Shown piece by piece: positions 16,563-26,928 of a stretch of 35,839 nucleotides of DNA; position 1 is the first letter of the stretch; every line of letters begins with the position of its first letter. The DNA lies in NCBI GenBank assembly GCA_902619615.1, contig CACNFD010000017.1, forward strand, positions 1-35,839. Direction: 5' to 3'. This stretch comes from an uncultured SAR116 cluster alpha proteobacterium (GTDB lineage Bacteria; Pseudomonadota; Alphaproteobacteria; Puniceispirillales; Marisalimonadaceae). Position numbers and translations under genes: made by a program. A model generated the notes under the pieces. It did not search any database and had not been told where the DNA came from. It worked only from the letters and a program-made list of their open reading frames with translations.

Positions 16563-17747
16563 ATGAGTAATGTTAAAATGGCAATAATTTTATTGGCAGG
16601 CGGTGTTGGTAAAAGGTTTAACAAAAATATTAGTAAACAAATGATTAGTTATAGCGGTGTTACAGTTTTAGAAATTAATATAAAAAATTTTCAAAAACAC
16701 TTAAAAAATATTCCTATTCAAATAGTTACAAATAAACAAGACTTATCTAAAGTTTCTCAATTATGTAATAAATATCAATTATTAACTCCTGTTCTAGGTG
16801 GAAATGAAAGACAAAAAAGTTCTTATAATGCTCTTTTAGCACTAAAAAAAATTAATCCTAAATACGTTTTAGTACATGATGCAGCTAGACCAATAATTTC
16901 TGCTAAAGTTATTAAAGAAATGGTTAATTATAGCAAAAAAGACGTTTTTTGTGTAGCGCCTGTATTAAAAGTAAGAGACTCTATAAGAACAATTTCAAGT
17001 AATATAATAAAAGGTAATATAACAAAAGAAAATAAAGTTTTAATACAAACACCACAATTAAGTAATTATAAAATTCTTAAATATTATCTAAAGAAAAGTA
17101 AAAAGATATTTGAAGATGAAAGCTCTGTATTTCTTGAAAATTCAATGAAAGTAATTGCTATTGAAGGTGATCCCCTTTCATTAAAAATAACTTATGATAA
17201 AGATCTAAAATTGTTGGAGCCTCATTTGACTAAAAATTACATAACAAAAATAGGTAATGGTTTTGATATTCATCGATTTGGTAATAGTAAAAATTTAAAA
17301 AATAACTTTATTGTACTTGGTGGTATTAAAATTAGAGATACAAGACCATTAATTGGTCACTCTGATGCTGATGTTTTGCTTCATGCAATAACAGATAGTA
17401 TTTTAGGTGCAATTAATAAAGGTGATCTAGGAAGCATTTTTCCACCTTCAGATGAAAAATGGAAAAATGCAGACAGTTCAATTTTTTTAAAACATGCTTC
17501 AAAAATGCTTCAAAATGAAAATGGGAAAATAAATAACATAGATGCTACAATTATCTGCGAAAAACCAAAAATATTGGATTATTCAAAACAAATGCAAAAA
17601 AATATTGCAAAAATACTAAATATTAATAGCCAAAGAATTAGTATTAAAGGAAAAACATCTGAAAGCATTGGTTTTATTGGCAGACAAGAGGGAATTGCAG
17701 CAATGGTATCAACTGCTATTCAAATTAAAGATACTGATATTCAATGA
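16563..17747 (+). CDS. ispDF: Bifunctional IspD/IspF enzyme of isoprenoid (MEP) synthesis
   Basis: A 394-residue fusion catalysing two steps of the non-mevalonate pathway. The IspD half (about 1-220) is the CTP:methylerythritol-4-phosphate cytidylyltransferase, with LAGGVGKRFNKNISKQ (11-26) and VHDAARP. The IspF half (about 230-390) is the MECDP synthase, with zinc ligands expected at Asp235, His237 and His274 in FDIHRFG and HSDADVLLHAITD, then GDLGSIFPPSD and IGFIGRQEGIAAM. IspE and the other steps are outside the window. The fusion is typical of alphaproteobacteria. The ATG is preceded by GAGG. It overlaps pgpA by four bases (ATGA). Confidence 0.97.
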   Translation: MSNVKMAIILLAGGVGKRFNKNISKQMISYSGVTVLEINIKNFQKHLKNIPIQIVTNKQDLSKVSQLCNKYQLLTPVLGGNERQKSSYNALLALKKINPKYVLVHDAARPIISAKVIKEMVNYSKKDVFCVAPVLKVRDSIRTISSNIIKGNITKENKVLIQTPQLSNYKILKYYLKKSKKIFEDESSVFLENSMKVIAIEGDPLSLKITYDKDLKLLEPHLTKNYITKIGNGFDIHRFGNSKNLKNNFIVLGGIKIRDTRPLIGHSDADVLLHAITDSILGAINKGDLGSIFPPSDEKWKNADSSIFLKHASKMLQNENGKINNIDATIICEKPKILDYSKQMQKNIAKILNINSQRISIKGKTSESIGFIGRQEGIAAMVSTAIQIKDTDIQ

Positions 17748-18262
17748 ATAATAATCAAAAAATTTTATTATATTTTTCTAAGATTGCCGAGCTATACCCA
17801 GTTGGACGTTCAAAATATGCTCCAGGCACAATAGCTTCCTTAATTGGCATTGTAGTAGGTTACTTTTTAATATTAAATATGGATATAAAATTTTATTTAG
17901 TCTTTTTATTTCTTTTTATAATAATAAGTTATTTTCTTTGTGAGGCTCACTTAAAATTAAATAACAAAAAAGATCCAAAAGAAGTTGTAGTAGATGAAGT
18001 TTCGGGTCAGCTTATAGTTATATTAGCTTGTGTACAATCGGAAAAATTTACTTATATTTTTTTATCTTTACTACTATCATTTATATTGTTCAGATTTTTT
18101 GATATAACAAAAATAGGTCCCATTAAAAAATTTGAAAATTTACCCAACGGTATTGGTATTATGGCAGATGACATTGTTGCAGGATTATTTGCATTTGTAA
18201 CTCAAGCTGCAATTTTAACTAGTTTAAATCAAAATATTTTTATTAAAACATTATGGAATTAA
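17744..18262 (+). CDS. pgpA: Phosphatidylglycerophosphatase A
   Basis: PgpA removes the phosphate from phosphatidylglycerophosphate to give phosphatidylglycerol at the inner membrane. The 172-residue protein has the APGTIASL motif near 26-33, the acidic VVVDEVSGQL segment (81-90) and RFFDITKIGP followed by GIGIMADDIVAG near the C-terminus, all family-defining. Hydrophobic segments lie around 32-65, 95-120 and 147-165. It starts inside the last codon of ispDF and ends about ten bases into the annotated pncC start, so three genes are translationally linked. Confidence 0.93.
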   Translation: MNNNQKILLYFSKIAELYPVGRSKYAPGTIASLIGIVVGYFLILNMDIKFYLVFLFLFIIISYFLCEAHLKLNNKKDPKEVVVDEVSGQLIVILACVQSEKFTYIFLSLLLSFILFRFFDITKIGPIKKFENLPNGIGIMADDIVAGLFAFVTQAAILTSLNQNIFIKTLWN

Positions 18263-18753
18263 AAATGTGGGATATAATTAATTTTCAATCTGAAAAGTTA
18301 TATTTAAATTGTATTAATAAAAATTTAACAATTACAACAGCAGAAAGCTGTACAGGCGGAATGATATCATCTGCGATTGTTCATATTAATGGTTCAAGCA
18401 AAATATTTAAATCATCGGTAGTTGTTTATTCAAACGATATGAAAAGTAAATTACTTAATATTCCAAATGATTTAATTATGAAAAATGGAGCTGTAAGCGA
18501 AATAGTAGCATTCCATATGGCTAAAAATTCATTAAAATTATTAAAAGCAGATTTGTCTATTGCAGTTACTGGAATTGCTGGACCTACTGGTGGAAGCATT
18601 GATAAACCCATTGGACTTGTTTGGATAGCAATTGGAACTAATCAAAAAATTATTTCAAACAAATATCATTTTACCGGAAATAGACTTGAAGTTAGACTAA
18701 AAACTACATGTGAGTCATTAAAATTAGCTAACAATGTGATTTCAAAAATTTAG
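18253..18753 (+). CDS. pncC: Nicotinamide-nucleotide amidase (CinA C-terminal domain protein)
   Basis: A stand-alone CinA C-terminal domain of 166 residues, the PncC type that deamidates nicotinamide mononucleotide in NAD recycling. The active-site segment TAESCTGG (29-36), VVVYSNDMK and the glycine-rich AVTGIAGPTGGS are present. The N-terminal molybdopterin-binding-like part of long CinA proteins is absent, as is normal for this form. Two starts are possible: the ATG at 18253, overlapping pgpA by ten bases, or the ATG at 18265 just after the pgpA stop. It converges with the Coq10-like gene, three bases between stops. Confidence 0.92.
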   Translation: MELKMWDIINFQSEKLYLNCINKNLTITTAESCTGGMISSAIVHINGSSKIFKSSVVVYSNDMKSKLLNIPNDLIMKNGAVSEIVAFHMAKNSLKLLKADLSIAVTGIAGPTGGSIDKPIGLVWIAIGTNQKIISNKYHFTGNRLEVRLKTTCESLKLANNVISKI

Positions 18754-18756
18754 TTT

Positions 18757-19185
18757 TCAACTATACAATTCATTAGCTCTGCTCTCAAAAGCTTTTACCA
18801 TTTTTCTTACTGCTTCATTAAATAAAGCTTCTATCAATGTTTGCAAAAAAACAGATTTAAATTTAAAATCAACCATAAATTCTATCTCACAACCATCTGG
18901 ATTTTCTTTAAATAACCAGTAATTTTGAAGATATTCAAATGGACCTTCTTTGTAATCAACTATTATTTTTTTCTTTTTTTTATCAAGAGTTATTTTTGAA
19001 GAGTAGATCTCTTTATAAATTTTAAACCCAATTATCAAATCCGCTTCGAAGGATTTGGAAGTAGTATTTTTAACTCTTGCACCTAAACACCAGGGCAAAA
19101 ATTCTGGATATTTTTTAACATCTGCAACTAAATTATATAAATTGTCTGGAGAATGTTTTATTATTCTCCGTTCTTCATGCTTCAT
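18757..19185 (-). CDS. Coq10/START-domain ubiquinone-binding protein (RatA-like)
   Basis: A 142-residue START/SRPBCC-fold protein of the Coq10 family, which binds ubiquinone or its precursors and supports respiration. The N-terminal SPDNLYNLVADVKKYPEFLPWC block and the EIEFMVDFKFKS block near 100-112 are the clearest family signals. Databases often label this family as the RatA toxin after an E. coli study; the neighbourhood beside lipA and pdh genes favours the respiratory role. It is the last gene of a long co-directional run, sixteen bases after lipA. Confidence 0.88.
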   Translation of the reverse strand: MKHEERRIIKHSPDNLYNLVADVKKYPEFLPWCLGARVKNTTSKSFEADLIIGFKIYKEIYSSKITLDKKKKKIIVDYKEGPFEYLQNYWLFKENPDGCEIEFMVDFKFKSVFLQTLIEALFNEAVRKMVKAFESRANELYS

Positions 19186-19201
19186 TTTAAAGATTACTTT
19201 T

Positions 19202-20140
19202 CTAATTATTTAACTGATTATTTCTTATTTTTTTTAATTTTTCAAAATCTTCACTTGCATGAAAACTGCTTCTTGTTAAAGGAGATGATGAAACTAATGA
19301 AAAACCTTTTGACAAAGCAACTTTTTTATATCGTTCAAAGTCATCTGGCGTTACAAATCTCTCTACTTTATGATGTTTAATGGTTGGTTGGAGATATTGA
19401 CCAATAGTTAAAAAATCTATGTCAGCAGATCTCATATCATCCATAACTTGATAAATTTCATTTTGACTTTCACCTAAACCAACCATTATTCCAGATTTAG
19501 TAAAAATATTTGGATCAAACTCTTTCACTTTAGCTAGCAGATTTAATGAATGAAAATATCTAGCTCCAGGACGAACAGATGGGTATAATCTTGGAATAGT
19601 TTCAAGATTATGATTAAAAACATCTGGTTTTGCGTTTATAACCTTTTCCAAAGCTCCATCCTTTTTTAAAAAATCAGGCGTTAGAATTTCAATTGAAGTG
19701 TTTGGAGAATATTTTCTTACATCTCTTATGGTAGCAACAAAATGATCTGCACCACCGTCATATAAATCATCTCTATCGACAGAGGTTATAACAACATGGT
19801 TTAAGTTTAGTCTCGCTACTGATTTAGCAACCCTTATTGGTTCAGATAAATCAAGTTTGTTAGGTTTTCCGGTTGCAACATTACAGAATGAACAAGCCCT
19901 CGTACAAATATCACCCATGATCATCATTGTGGCATGTTTTTTTGACCAACAATTTCCAATGTTTGGACAACTAGCTTCTTGACAGACAGTTGTGATATTA
20001 AGATCATCTAATAAATTTTTTGTTTGGTCAAAAATCTTACCTTGAGGAGCTTTGACTTTTAACCAAAAAGGTTTTTTGGGTGATATATTATCAGGTTTAT
20101 TAATTTTTTCTGGATGTCTTATTTTTTTTAAATCATTCAT
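19202..20140 (-). CDS. lipA: Lipoyl synthase
   Basis: A radical SAM enzyme that inserts two sulfurs into octanoyl groups on lipoyl domains. The 312 residues have the auxiliary cluster cysteines Cys53, Cys58 and Cys64 ([12 protein letters not shown]), the SAM cluster cysteines Cys79, Cys83 and Cys86 (CTRACSFC), and the C-terminal RSS motif with Ser291. All residues needed for activity are visible. It follows lpd by 27 bases on the same strand, next to the genes whose products carry its substrate domains (PdhB and PdhC), a sensible supply arrangement. lipB is not in the window. Confidence 0.97.
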   Translation of the reverse strand: MNDLKKIRHPEKINKPDNISPKKPFWLKVKAPQGKIFDQTKNLLDDLNITTVCQEASCPNIGNCWSKKHATMMIMGDICTRACSFCNVATGKPNKLDLSEPIRVAKSVARLNLNHVVITSVDRDDLYDGGADHFVATIRDVRKYSPNTSIEILTPDFLKKDGALEKVINAKPDVFNHNLETIPRLYPSVRPGARYFHSLNLLAKVKEFDPNIFTKSGIMVGLGESQNEIYQVMDDMRSADIDFLTIGQYLQPTIKHHKVERFVTPDDFERYKKVALSKGFSLVSSSPLTRSSFHASEDFEKLKKIRNNQLNN

Positions 20141-20167
20141 AATAAATAATATTTATTCCCAATCTAT

Positions 20168-21577
20168 TTAGTAATGAATTGCTTGATTATAGGCATCCAA
20201 AACAGACTCATGAATACCTTCAGAAAGTGTCGGATGAGGAAAAATTGTATGCATAAGCTCATATTCCGTAGTTTCTAATTTTTTTGCTATAGAAAAACCT
20301 TGTATTAATTCTGTTACCTCTGGACCAACCATATGAGCTCCAATTAATTCTCCTGTATCCTTATTAAATATGGTTTTAATTAAACCTTCAGAGTCTCCTA
20401 AAGCAATAGCTTTACCATTGCCAATGAACGGAAATTTACCAATTTTAAGATTAAGATTTTTAGATCTCGCTTGTGTTTCAGTCATTCCAATTGAAGCAAC
20501 TTGAGGCCTACAGTATGTACAACCTGGGATTGATGTTTTATCTATTGGTTTTAAATTTCGATGACCTGCAATTTTTTCTACACATAAAATACCTTCATGA
20601 CTGGCTTTGTGAGCCAACCAAGGACCATCAGTAATGTCACCAATTGCGAATATTCCCTTCTCATCTGTTTCTAAAAACTCATTAGTTACAACATGACCTT
20701 TATCAATTTTTATATTAAAATCTTTTAAGCCTAGTTTTTCAGTATTTGCAATTATTCCAATTGCTAAAACAAGTTTTTCTGAGTTTATTGTTTCAACCTT
20801 TTCATTAGTGATTATTTCAGCTGAAACAGAATTTTCTTTGCTTATTACTGATTTTAATGCTGAATTAGTTTTAATCTTAATACCTCTTTTTTCAAAGTTT
20901 AATTTTACAATTTTAGATATATCAGTGTCTTCATTTGGTAAAATTGAGGGTAAAGCTTCTACAATAGTTACTTCAACCCCTAAATCATTATAAAAAGAGG
21001 CAAATTCCATTCCAATTGCACCAGAGCCAACTATAATAAGTGATGAGGGTAACTTTGGCGGAGTCATTGCGGTTTTATAATCCCAAATATTTACTCCATC
21101 AGATGAAACAAAAGGTAAATTTCTAGATCTAGCACCAGTTGCAAGGATAACATTTTTAGCAGTTTTTTCTGTATTATTATTCTTGGTTTTTATTCTTATT
21201 TTTTTAATATTTGAAGTGTCTTTAACCAAACTTCCAAATCCTTCAAAGACTTGTACTTTATTTTTTTTCAAAAGATGACTAATGCCAGATGACAGTTGCG
21301 ATGCAACTTTTCTAGACCTCTTAGTTATATTGTTTATATCCATTTTTATGCCAGATACTGTAAAACCAAATTCATCAACATTATCTAGTATGTGTCTGAT
21401 TTCACTAGCTCTTAATAACGCTTTAGTAGGAATACAACCCCAGTTTAAACAGATCCCACCTAAATGTTTATCCTCAACTAATGCTACTGACATACCTAGT
21501 TGAGATGCTCTAATCGCAGCCACATATCCACCGGGGCCGCCACCAATAACAATAAGATCATAATCAACATCTGTCAT
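20168..21577 (-). CDS. lpd: Dihydrolipoyl dehydrogenase (E3)
   Basis: The flavoprotein that reoxidises dihydrolipoamide, passing electrons to NAD. The 469 residues show the FAD fold GGGPGG (12-17), the redox disulfide CLNWGC (Cys43, Cys48), a second nucleotide fold GSGAIGMEFASF, the ATDE-like FAIGDITDGP block and the C-terminal active-site HPTLSE. It lies nine bases downstream of pdhC, so it probably serves pyruvate dehydrogenase primarily. The ATG is preceded by AGGA. No defects seen. Confidence 0.97.
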   Translation of the reverse strand: MTDVDYDLIVIGGGPGGYVAAIRASQLGMSVALVEDKHLGGICLNWGCIPTKALLRASEIRHILDNVDEFGFTVSGIKMDINNITKRSRKVASQLSSGISHLLKKNKVQVFEGFGSLVKDTSNIKKIRIKTKNNNTEKTAKNVILATGARSRNLPFVSSDGVNIWDYKTAMTPPKLPSSLIIVGSGAIGMEFASFYNDLGVEVTIVEALPSILPNEDTDISKIVKLNFEKRGIKIKTNSALKSVISKENSVSAEIITNEKVETINSEKLVLAIGIIANTEKLGLKDFNIKIDKGHVVTNEFLETDEKGIFAIGDITDGPWLAHKASHEGILCVEKIAGHRNLKPIDKTSIPGCTYCRPQVASIGMTETQARSKNLNLKIGKFPFIGNGKAIALGDSEGLIKTIFNKDTGELIGAHMVGPEVTELIQGFSIAKKLETTEYELMHTIFPHPTLSEGIHESVLDAYNQAIHY

Positions 21578-21586
21578 ATCTGTTTC

Positions 21587-22864
21587 CTACAATAGAAGTA
21601 ATGAGGGATTTTCAATTAAACTTTTAAATTCTGATAAAAATTCTGCACCAACGGCACCATCAACAACTCTATGATCACAAGATAAAGTAACAGTCATAAT
21701 AGTTGCAATTGAAATTTCATTGTTAATTACTATTGGTCTTTTTTCACCTGACCCAACAGCAAGTATGCAACCTTGAGGTGGGTTAATTACTGCTGAAAAT
21801 TCTTTAATACCGTACATTCCAAGATTAGAAATTGAAAAAGATCCTCCAATATACTCATCAGGCCGTAAGTTTCCATCCTTAGCCTTGAAAGCTAAATTTT
21901 TCATATCGTTTGAAATTTCTAACAAGCCTTTTGACTGAACATTTTTTACAATAGGTGTTATCAATCCGCCATCAATAGCCACAGCAACGGAGATGTCAGT
22001 GTTACTGAAATATTTTGTATTTTCATTTTCCCAACTAGCATTGGCTTTAGGCACCTTCATTAGAGTTGCGCTTGAGGCTTTGATAATCATATCATTTACA
22101 GATATTTTATATTCGTCATTAGATTTAGAGTTTAACGTTTTTCTTACTTTTAAAAGTTCGTCTATATTACAATCTAAAGATAGATAAAAATGAGGAGCTT
22201 CATTTTTTGATTTAACTAACCTTTCTGCAATAGTTTTTCTCATTGCACTATTTTTTACAATTTCAAAATTATTACTTTCTAGATTGTTTAGGCTTGGATA
22301 TTCAATTTTTTTGACATCAAAATTATCTACATCAATTTTAAGAATTCTACCATGAGGGCCCGATCCTTTAATTGAGCTTAATGGTATATCTCTTTGTTTG
22401 GCAATCCTTTTTGCTAAAGGAGAAACAAAAATTCTTTCTAGTTTATCAGGTTTAAAATATGATTCTGTTGTATTGTTGGGAATTGATTTTGATATTTCAA
22501 CATTATTTTTGATATCGTTAATCTGAACAACGTTTTCTTTTTCTTTATGTACTTCTTTTTGTACTTCTTGTTTTATTTCTTTATTAGAAACTGTAGGGAT
22601 TGCGTTCTCAGAAAGATTCTCGCCTTCAGATAAAAGGATAGCTATAGGAGAATTAACTTTAATAGATTCTTGACCTTCTGAAACTAGTATCTTACCAATA
22701 ATACCATCATCGATCGCTTCAACTTCCATTGTTGCTTTATCTGTTTCAATTTCAGCAATCAGGTCACCTGATTCGACTTTATCACCTTCTTTTACCAACC
22801 ATTTTGATAAAGTTCCTTCTTCCATTGTAGGGCTAAGAGCTGGCATTAAGATATCTACACTCAT
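21587..22864 (-). CDS. pdhC: Pyruvate dehydrogenase E2, dihydrolipoamide acetyltransferase
   Basis: The structural core of the pyruvate dehydrogenase complex, transferring acetyl groups to CoA. The 425 residues contain one N-terminal lipoyl domain (Lys43 in [12 protein letters not shown]), a flexible linker, a peripheral-subunit binding domain ([28 protein letters not shown]) and the catalytic domain ending in [15 protein letters not shown] with the active His. A single lipoyl domain in E2 plus another on E1 beta is typical of alphaproteobacteria. The ribosome site lies within and just after the pdhB stop codon (TAGGAAT). Confidence 0.96.
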   Translation of the reverse strand: MSVDILMPALSPTMEEGTLSKWLVKEGDKVESGDLIAEIETDKATMEVEAIDDGIIGKILVSEGQESIKVNSPIAILLSEGENLSENAIPTVSNKEIKQEVQKEVHKEKENVVQINDIKNNVEISKSIPNNTTESYFKPDKLERIFVSPLAKRIAKQRDIPLSSIKGSGPHGRILKIDVDNFDVKKIEYPSLNNLESNNFEIVKNSAMRKTIAERLVKSKNEAPHFYLSLDCNIDELLKVRKTLNSKSNDEYKISVNDMIIKASSATLMKVPKANASWENENTKYFSNTDISVAVAIDGGLITPIVKNVQSKGLLEISNDMKNLAFKAKDGNLRPDEYIGGSFSISNLGMYGIKEFSAVINPPQGCILAVGSGEKRPIVINNEISIATIMTVTLSCDHRVVDGAVGAEFLSEFKSLIENPSLLLL

Positions 22865-22873
22865 TGAATATTC

Positions 22874-24208
22874 CTAATCTTCATAGCATACTTGTGCAGA
22901 TGCACTTACGATGTCGTCAACTTGCGGTAAAGCCAATTTTTCTAAATTAGCAGCATAAGGCATTGGAACATCTTTCCCTGTTACTCTTAAAACAGGAGCA
23001 TCGAGCCAATCAAAAGCTTTTTCAGAAATTAAAGCTGAAATTTCAGCACCAATTCCAGAAAAAGGAAAACCTTCTTCACAAGTTACAGCCCTATTTGTTT
23101 TTTTGACTGATTTAATTATGGTGTCAATATCTAATGGACGTAATGTTCTAAGATTAATAACTTCTGCGTTAATGTTTTTATCTTTAAGAATTTCTGCAGC
23201 TTCTAGGGATTTTCCAACCATTATGGAGAAAGCAATAATTGTTACATCATTTCCTTCTTTTTCAATGTTCGCCTTACCAATAGGTAAAGTAAAATTGTCA
23301 TCATCTGGACAGCTAAAACTTTGACCATACATTACTTCATTTTCTAGAAATATTACCGGATCGGGATCCCTAATTGCTGACTTAAGAAGGCCTTTAGCAT
23401 CTTTACTTGACCATGGAGAAACAACTTTTAAACCTGGACAATGTGAGTACCAGCTTGCATAACATTGACTATGTTGCGCTGCTACTCTAGATGCTGCTCC
23501 GTTAGGGCCTCTAAAAACTATTGGACAACCCATTTGACCACCAGACATATAAAGTGTTTTAGCTGCTGAATTTATTATTTGATCCATTGCTTGCATAGCA
23601 AAATTAAACGTCATAAATTCAACAATAGGTCTTAAATTTCCAAAAGCAGCCCCTATACCTATCCCAGCGAAACCATGTTCTGTAATTGGAGTGTCATATA
23701 CTCGTTTAACTCCAAATTCATCTAGTAAACCTTGAGTTACTTTATATGCACCTTGGTATTCAGCAACTTCTTCTCCCATTACAAACACACTTTTGTCAGC
23801 TCTCATTTCTTCAGCCATAGCATTTCTTAATGCTTCTCTTACAGTAATTAAACTAGAATTAGCTTCAATTGAGATTGGTTTGTCATTTGTAGGTTTGGAT
23901 GGAATCTTTTCTTTTTCTAAGTACGGTTTATCAGCAATATTTTTAATAGTGGCATGAGGTAATTCATTTGTATCTACTAACAAAGCAATAGGAGTATTGA
24001 CTTTCACTCCTTCAGTGCCCTCTGCAACTAATAATTGTCCAACTTTGCCATCATCAACTGCTTCAACCTCCATAGTAGCTTTATCAGTTTCTATTTCAGC
24101 GATTAAATCACCCGATGAAATAGAATCTCCTTCATTTACAAGCCATTTTGATAAGGTGCCCTCTTCCATAGTGGGGCTAAGGGCTGGCATCAATATTTCA
24201 ATTGTCAT
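22874..24208 (-). CDS. pdhB: Pyruvate dehydrogenase E1 beta with N-terminal lipoyl domain
   Basis: The beta subunit of the thiamine-diphosphate-dependent decarboxylase. Residues 1-77 form a lipoyl domain (Lys43) nearly the same as that of pdhC, then a linker of about 45 residues, then the E1 beta fold from [15 protein letters not shown] onward, with [35 protein letters not shown] and [17 protein letters not shown]. The length, 444 residues, is about 110 more than an E1 beta without the lipoyl domain. The operon order is alpha, beta, E2, E3. Confidence 0.96.
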   Translation of the reverse strand: MTIEILMPALSPTMEEGTLSKWLVNEGDSISSGDLIAEIETDKATMEVEAVDDGKVGQLLVAEGTEGVKVNTPIALLVDTNELPHATIKNIADKPYLEKEKIPSKPTNDKPISIEANSSLITVREALRNAMAEEMRADKSVFVMGEEVAEYQGAYKVTQGLLDEFGVKRVYDTPITEHGFAGIGIGAAFGNLRPIVEFMTFNFAMQAMDQIINSAAKTLYMSGGQMGCPIVFRGPNGAASRVAAQHSQCYASWYSHCPGLKVVSPWSSKDAKGLLKSAIRDPDPVIFLENEVMYGQSFSCPDDDNFTLPIGKANIEKEGNDVTIIAFSIMVGKSLEAAEILKDKNINAEVINLRTLRPLDIDTIIKSVKKTNRAVTCEEGFPFSGIGAEISALISEKAFDWLDAPVLRVTGKDVPMPYAANLEKLALPQVDDIVSASAQVCYED

Positions 24209-24218
24209 TAAAACACCA

Positions 24219-25223
24219 TTAATTAATAGTTATATCAGTAAATAATTCATCTTCAGACGGCTCAGGTGAACCTTGAGCAAACTTGGCTGCTTCTGCAATG
24301 ACTGATTTAATATCTGTATCAATATCCTTAAGAGTTTTATCATCAACTCCCATCTTATTTAAAAGAGATTTTATATTTTCTATTGGATCAGATGTTTTTC
24401 TTATTTTATCAACTTCGTCTCTAGTTCTATATTTAGCAGGGTCAGACATTGAATGTCCTCTATATCTATACGTTTTCATTTCTAAAATATATGGACCCTT
24501 TCCTGATCTACAATAATCAATCGCTCTTATAGCAGCTTCTCTTACTGCTAAAATATCCATTCCGTCAACTATCTCAGACATAATACCATAAGGTTTACCT
24601 CTATCAGATAAATTTTCTCCTGCTGAAGATCTGTTTACAGACGTTCCCATACCATACTTATTATTTTCAATTACAAAAACTACTGGGAGCTTCCAAAGAG
24701 AGGCAATATTGTAAGACTCATAAACTTGACCTTGATTTGCTGCGCCGTCTCCAAAATAGGTAATCGAAACATTTTTATTTCCATTATATTTATGTGAAAA
24801 AGCTAAACCAGCGCCTATTGGGACTTGAGCGGCTACAATACCATGACCACCAAAAAAACCCTTTTCACGACTAAACATATGCATGGAACCACCCTTACCT
24901 TTTGAATAACCGTCTTTTCTGCCCGTGAGTTCTGCCATGACTCCTTTAGGGTCCATGTCGCATGCTAACATGTGACCATGATCTCTATAAGATGTTACAA
25001 TACTATCACCATCAATTTGAGCCGATTGAATACCAACAACTACAGCTTCTTGCCCAATATATAAATGACAGAATCCTCCAATTTGTCCCATCCCGTATAA
25101 TTGACCCGCTTTTTCTTCAAATCTTCTAATAAGAAGCATCTTTTTATACATATCTTGTAATAAATTTAAGTCATAGTTCATTTTTGGTTCAATTGATATT
25201 TTCTTAGCCATATTTTTATTCAT
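24219..25223 (-). CDS. pdhA: Pyruvate dehydrogenase E1 alpha
   Basis: The alpha subunit of heterodimeric E1, binding thiamine diphosphate. The cofactor motif runs from GDG (158-160) to ENN (186-188). [20 protein letters not shown], the GKGGSMHMF segment and the C-terminal [15 protein letters not shown] loop are standard. The 334-residue length is normal. The first ATG at 25223 is preceded by AGGAAT; a second ATG four codons later is an alternative. A 78-base gap before it, the largest inside this run, may hold a promoter for pdhA-pdhB-pdhC-lpd-lipA, although I could not find convincing boxes. Confidence 0.96.
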   Translation of the reverse strand: MNKNMAKKISIEPKMNYDLNLLQDMYKKMLLIRRFEEKAGQLYGMGQIGGFCHLYIGQEAVVVGIQSAQIDGDSIVTSYRDHGHMLACDMDPKGVMAELTGRKDGYSKGKGGSMHMFSREKGFFGGHGIVAAQVPIGAGLAFSHKYNGNKNVSITYFGDGAANQGQVYESYNIASLWKLPVVFVIENNKYGMGTSVNRSSAGENLSDRGKPYGIMSEIVDGMDILAVREAAIRAIDYCRSGKGPYILEMKTYRYRGHSMSDPAKYRTRDEVDKIRKTSDPIENIKSLLNKMGVDDKTLKDIDTDIKSVIAEAAKFAQGSPEPSEDELFTDITIN

Positions 25224-25301
25224 TTTATTCCTATGAATTTAAGTGAAAGCATTTTACTTTTAACAAAGAATTAAATTTATTTCTAATACTAATTTAATCT
25301 A

Positions 25302-25610
25302 TTATTTAATATAAATGACTATTTGATCAGATTGTATCAATCCTAAAAGATCATATGAAATTTCAGTTATATAATCTGAGTCTAAATTATTATCTCTTAA
25401 AAGATTAATCTCACTCATAATATTTTTTTTATTGTTTATAAGTTTATTGTACTTTTTATTTGCTGCGGCTATTTGTGAATTAAGCGAAAAAATTTTCCAA
25501 ACAGACCTTTCGCCATAGAAAATATGAGAAATAAAAAAAACAAAAATAATAAATGTCAAAAAAGTTATAGAATTTGAAACAAATTTTTTTCTTATAAGAT
25601 AATTATTCAT
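25302..25610 (-). CDS. ftsB: FtsB/DivIC-type septum formation initiator
   Basis: A small divisome protein of 102 residues. It has a basic cytoplasmic start, one membrane segment (about residues 14-32), a polar coiled-coil region (33-70) and a C-terminal YDLLGLIQSDQIVIYIK that matches the end of FtsB-family proteins. In the division complex FtsB pairs with FtsL and FtsQ. Sequence conservation in this family is low; position between eno and pdhA, as in many alphaproteobacteria, is strong support. The start follows AGGAT. Confidence 0.85.
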   Translation of the reverse strand: MNNYLIRKKFVSNSITFLTFIIFVFFISHIFYGERSVWKIFSLNSQIAAANKKYNKLINNKKNIMSEINLLRDNNLDSDYITEISYDLLGLIQSDQIVIYIK

Positions 25611-25619
25611 ATATAATCC

Positions 25620-26903
25620 TTAAGTATTCGAATTAAAGAAATCTTTTCCATAGTAATGAGCATTATCTCCAAGTGTCTCTTCAATTCTAAGAAGTTGATT
25701 ATACTTAGCTGTTCTATCACTTCTAGACAATGAACCTGTTTTAATTTGACCAGCATTAAGTGCAACTGAGAGATCACTTATAAAAACATCCTCTGTTTCG
25801 CCTGATCTATGAGAAATTATAACTCCAAAATTATAATTATGAGCAAGTTCAATAGTTTCTAGAGTTTCTGAAACCGTTCCAATTTGATTTAATTTTATTA
25901 AAATAGCGTTTCCTGACTTTTCTTTAATACCTTTTAAAAGACGTTTTTTATTTGTAACATATAAATCGTCTCCAACGACTTGTAATTTGTTACCTAAAAA
26001 CTTTGTGAGCTCCTTAAACCCATCCCAATCATTTTCATCAAAGGGATCTTCAATTGAAACAATTGGAAATTTTTTACAAATACTTTCCCAATACTTGAAA
26101 AGTTCATCACTATTTAATTTTTTATTTTCACCACTTAAATGATAAAAACCTTTCTTATATAATTCACTTGCAGCAGCATCAATAGAAATAAAAATTTCTT
26201 CTCCTAATTTATATCCACTTTTTTCCACAGCCCTAGAAATATATGAAAGTGCTTCTTCAAGATTACTAATATTAGGGGCAAATCCACCTTCATCGCCAAC
26301 TGCAGTTGAAAGAGAATTTTCTGACAAAATGTTTTTTAAGGTTTGGAAAATTTCTACACCAGCTCTAAGCGCTTCAGTAAATGTTGAAAATCCAATAGGC
26401 ATTATCATACATTCTTGAAAATCTAATCCATTATTAGCGTGGGCACCACCGTTAATTATATTCATCATTGGTACTGGTAGAGTGTTTGCTCTAATACCAC
26501 CTATATAATGCCAAAGAGGCAAACCTTTGAAATTAGCAGAAGCTCTTGCAACAGCCATCGAAAAACCTAGCATAGCATTGGCTCCTAGGCGACTTTTATT
26601 TTTTGTATTATCAAGTTCAATTAAATCATAATCTATACTTTTCTGTTCGAGTGGATTTCTTCCAGAAAAGGTATTAAATATTTCAACATTCACATTTTCA
26701 ACAGCTTTACTAACACCATACCCGTTGTATAAATTACTTTTTTTGTCTCTTAGCTCATAAGCTTCATATTTTCCTGTTGAAGCTCCTGACGGGACAGCTG
26801 CTCTACCAACACTTCCGTCAGATAATCTTACATCTACTTCTATAGTTGGATTGCCTCTACTATCTAATATTTGTCTAGCTTGAACATCTTCAATATATAT
26901 CAT
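25620..26903 (-). CDS. eno: Enolase
   Basis: Converts 2-phosphoglycerate to phosphoenolpyruvate in glycolysis, and binds RNase E in some bacteria. The 427 residues match the family. Key segments are [46 protein letters not shown], the metal Asp in GDDLYVTN, the catalytic Lys in [10 protein letters not shown], and SHRSGETED. The ATG is preceded by GGAGTT. It is nine bases upstream of ftsB and 25 downstream of kdsA. Confidence 0.98.
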   Translation of the reverse strand: MIYIEDVQARQILDSRGNPTIEVDVRLSDGSVGRAAVPSGASTGKYEAYELRDKKSNLYNGYGVSKAVENVNVEIFNTFSGRNPLEQKSIDYDLIELDNTKNKSRLGANAMLGFSMAVARASANFKGLPLWHYIGGIRANTLPVPMMNIINGGAHANNGLDFQECMIMPIGFSTFTEALRAGVEIFQTLKNILSENSLSTAVGDEGGFAPNISNLEEALSYISRAVEKSGYKLGEEIFISIDAAASELYKKGFYHLSGENKKLNSDELFKYWESICKKFPIVSIEDPFDENDWDGFKELTKFLGNKLQVVGDDLYVTNKKRLLKGIKEKSGNAILIKLNQIGTVSETLETIELAHNYNFGVIISHRSGETEDVFISDLSVALNAGQIKTGSLSRSDRTAKYNQLLRIEETLGDNAHYYGKDFFNSNT

Positions 26904-26928
26904 AATAACTCCAATTTAGGATAACATA

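Noticed and set aside
18757-19185. RatA toxin of a toxin-antitoxin system
   Set aside because: The fold is Coq10/START, there is no RatB-like partner, and the neighbours are respiratory and lipoate genes.
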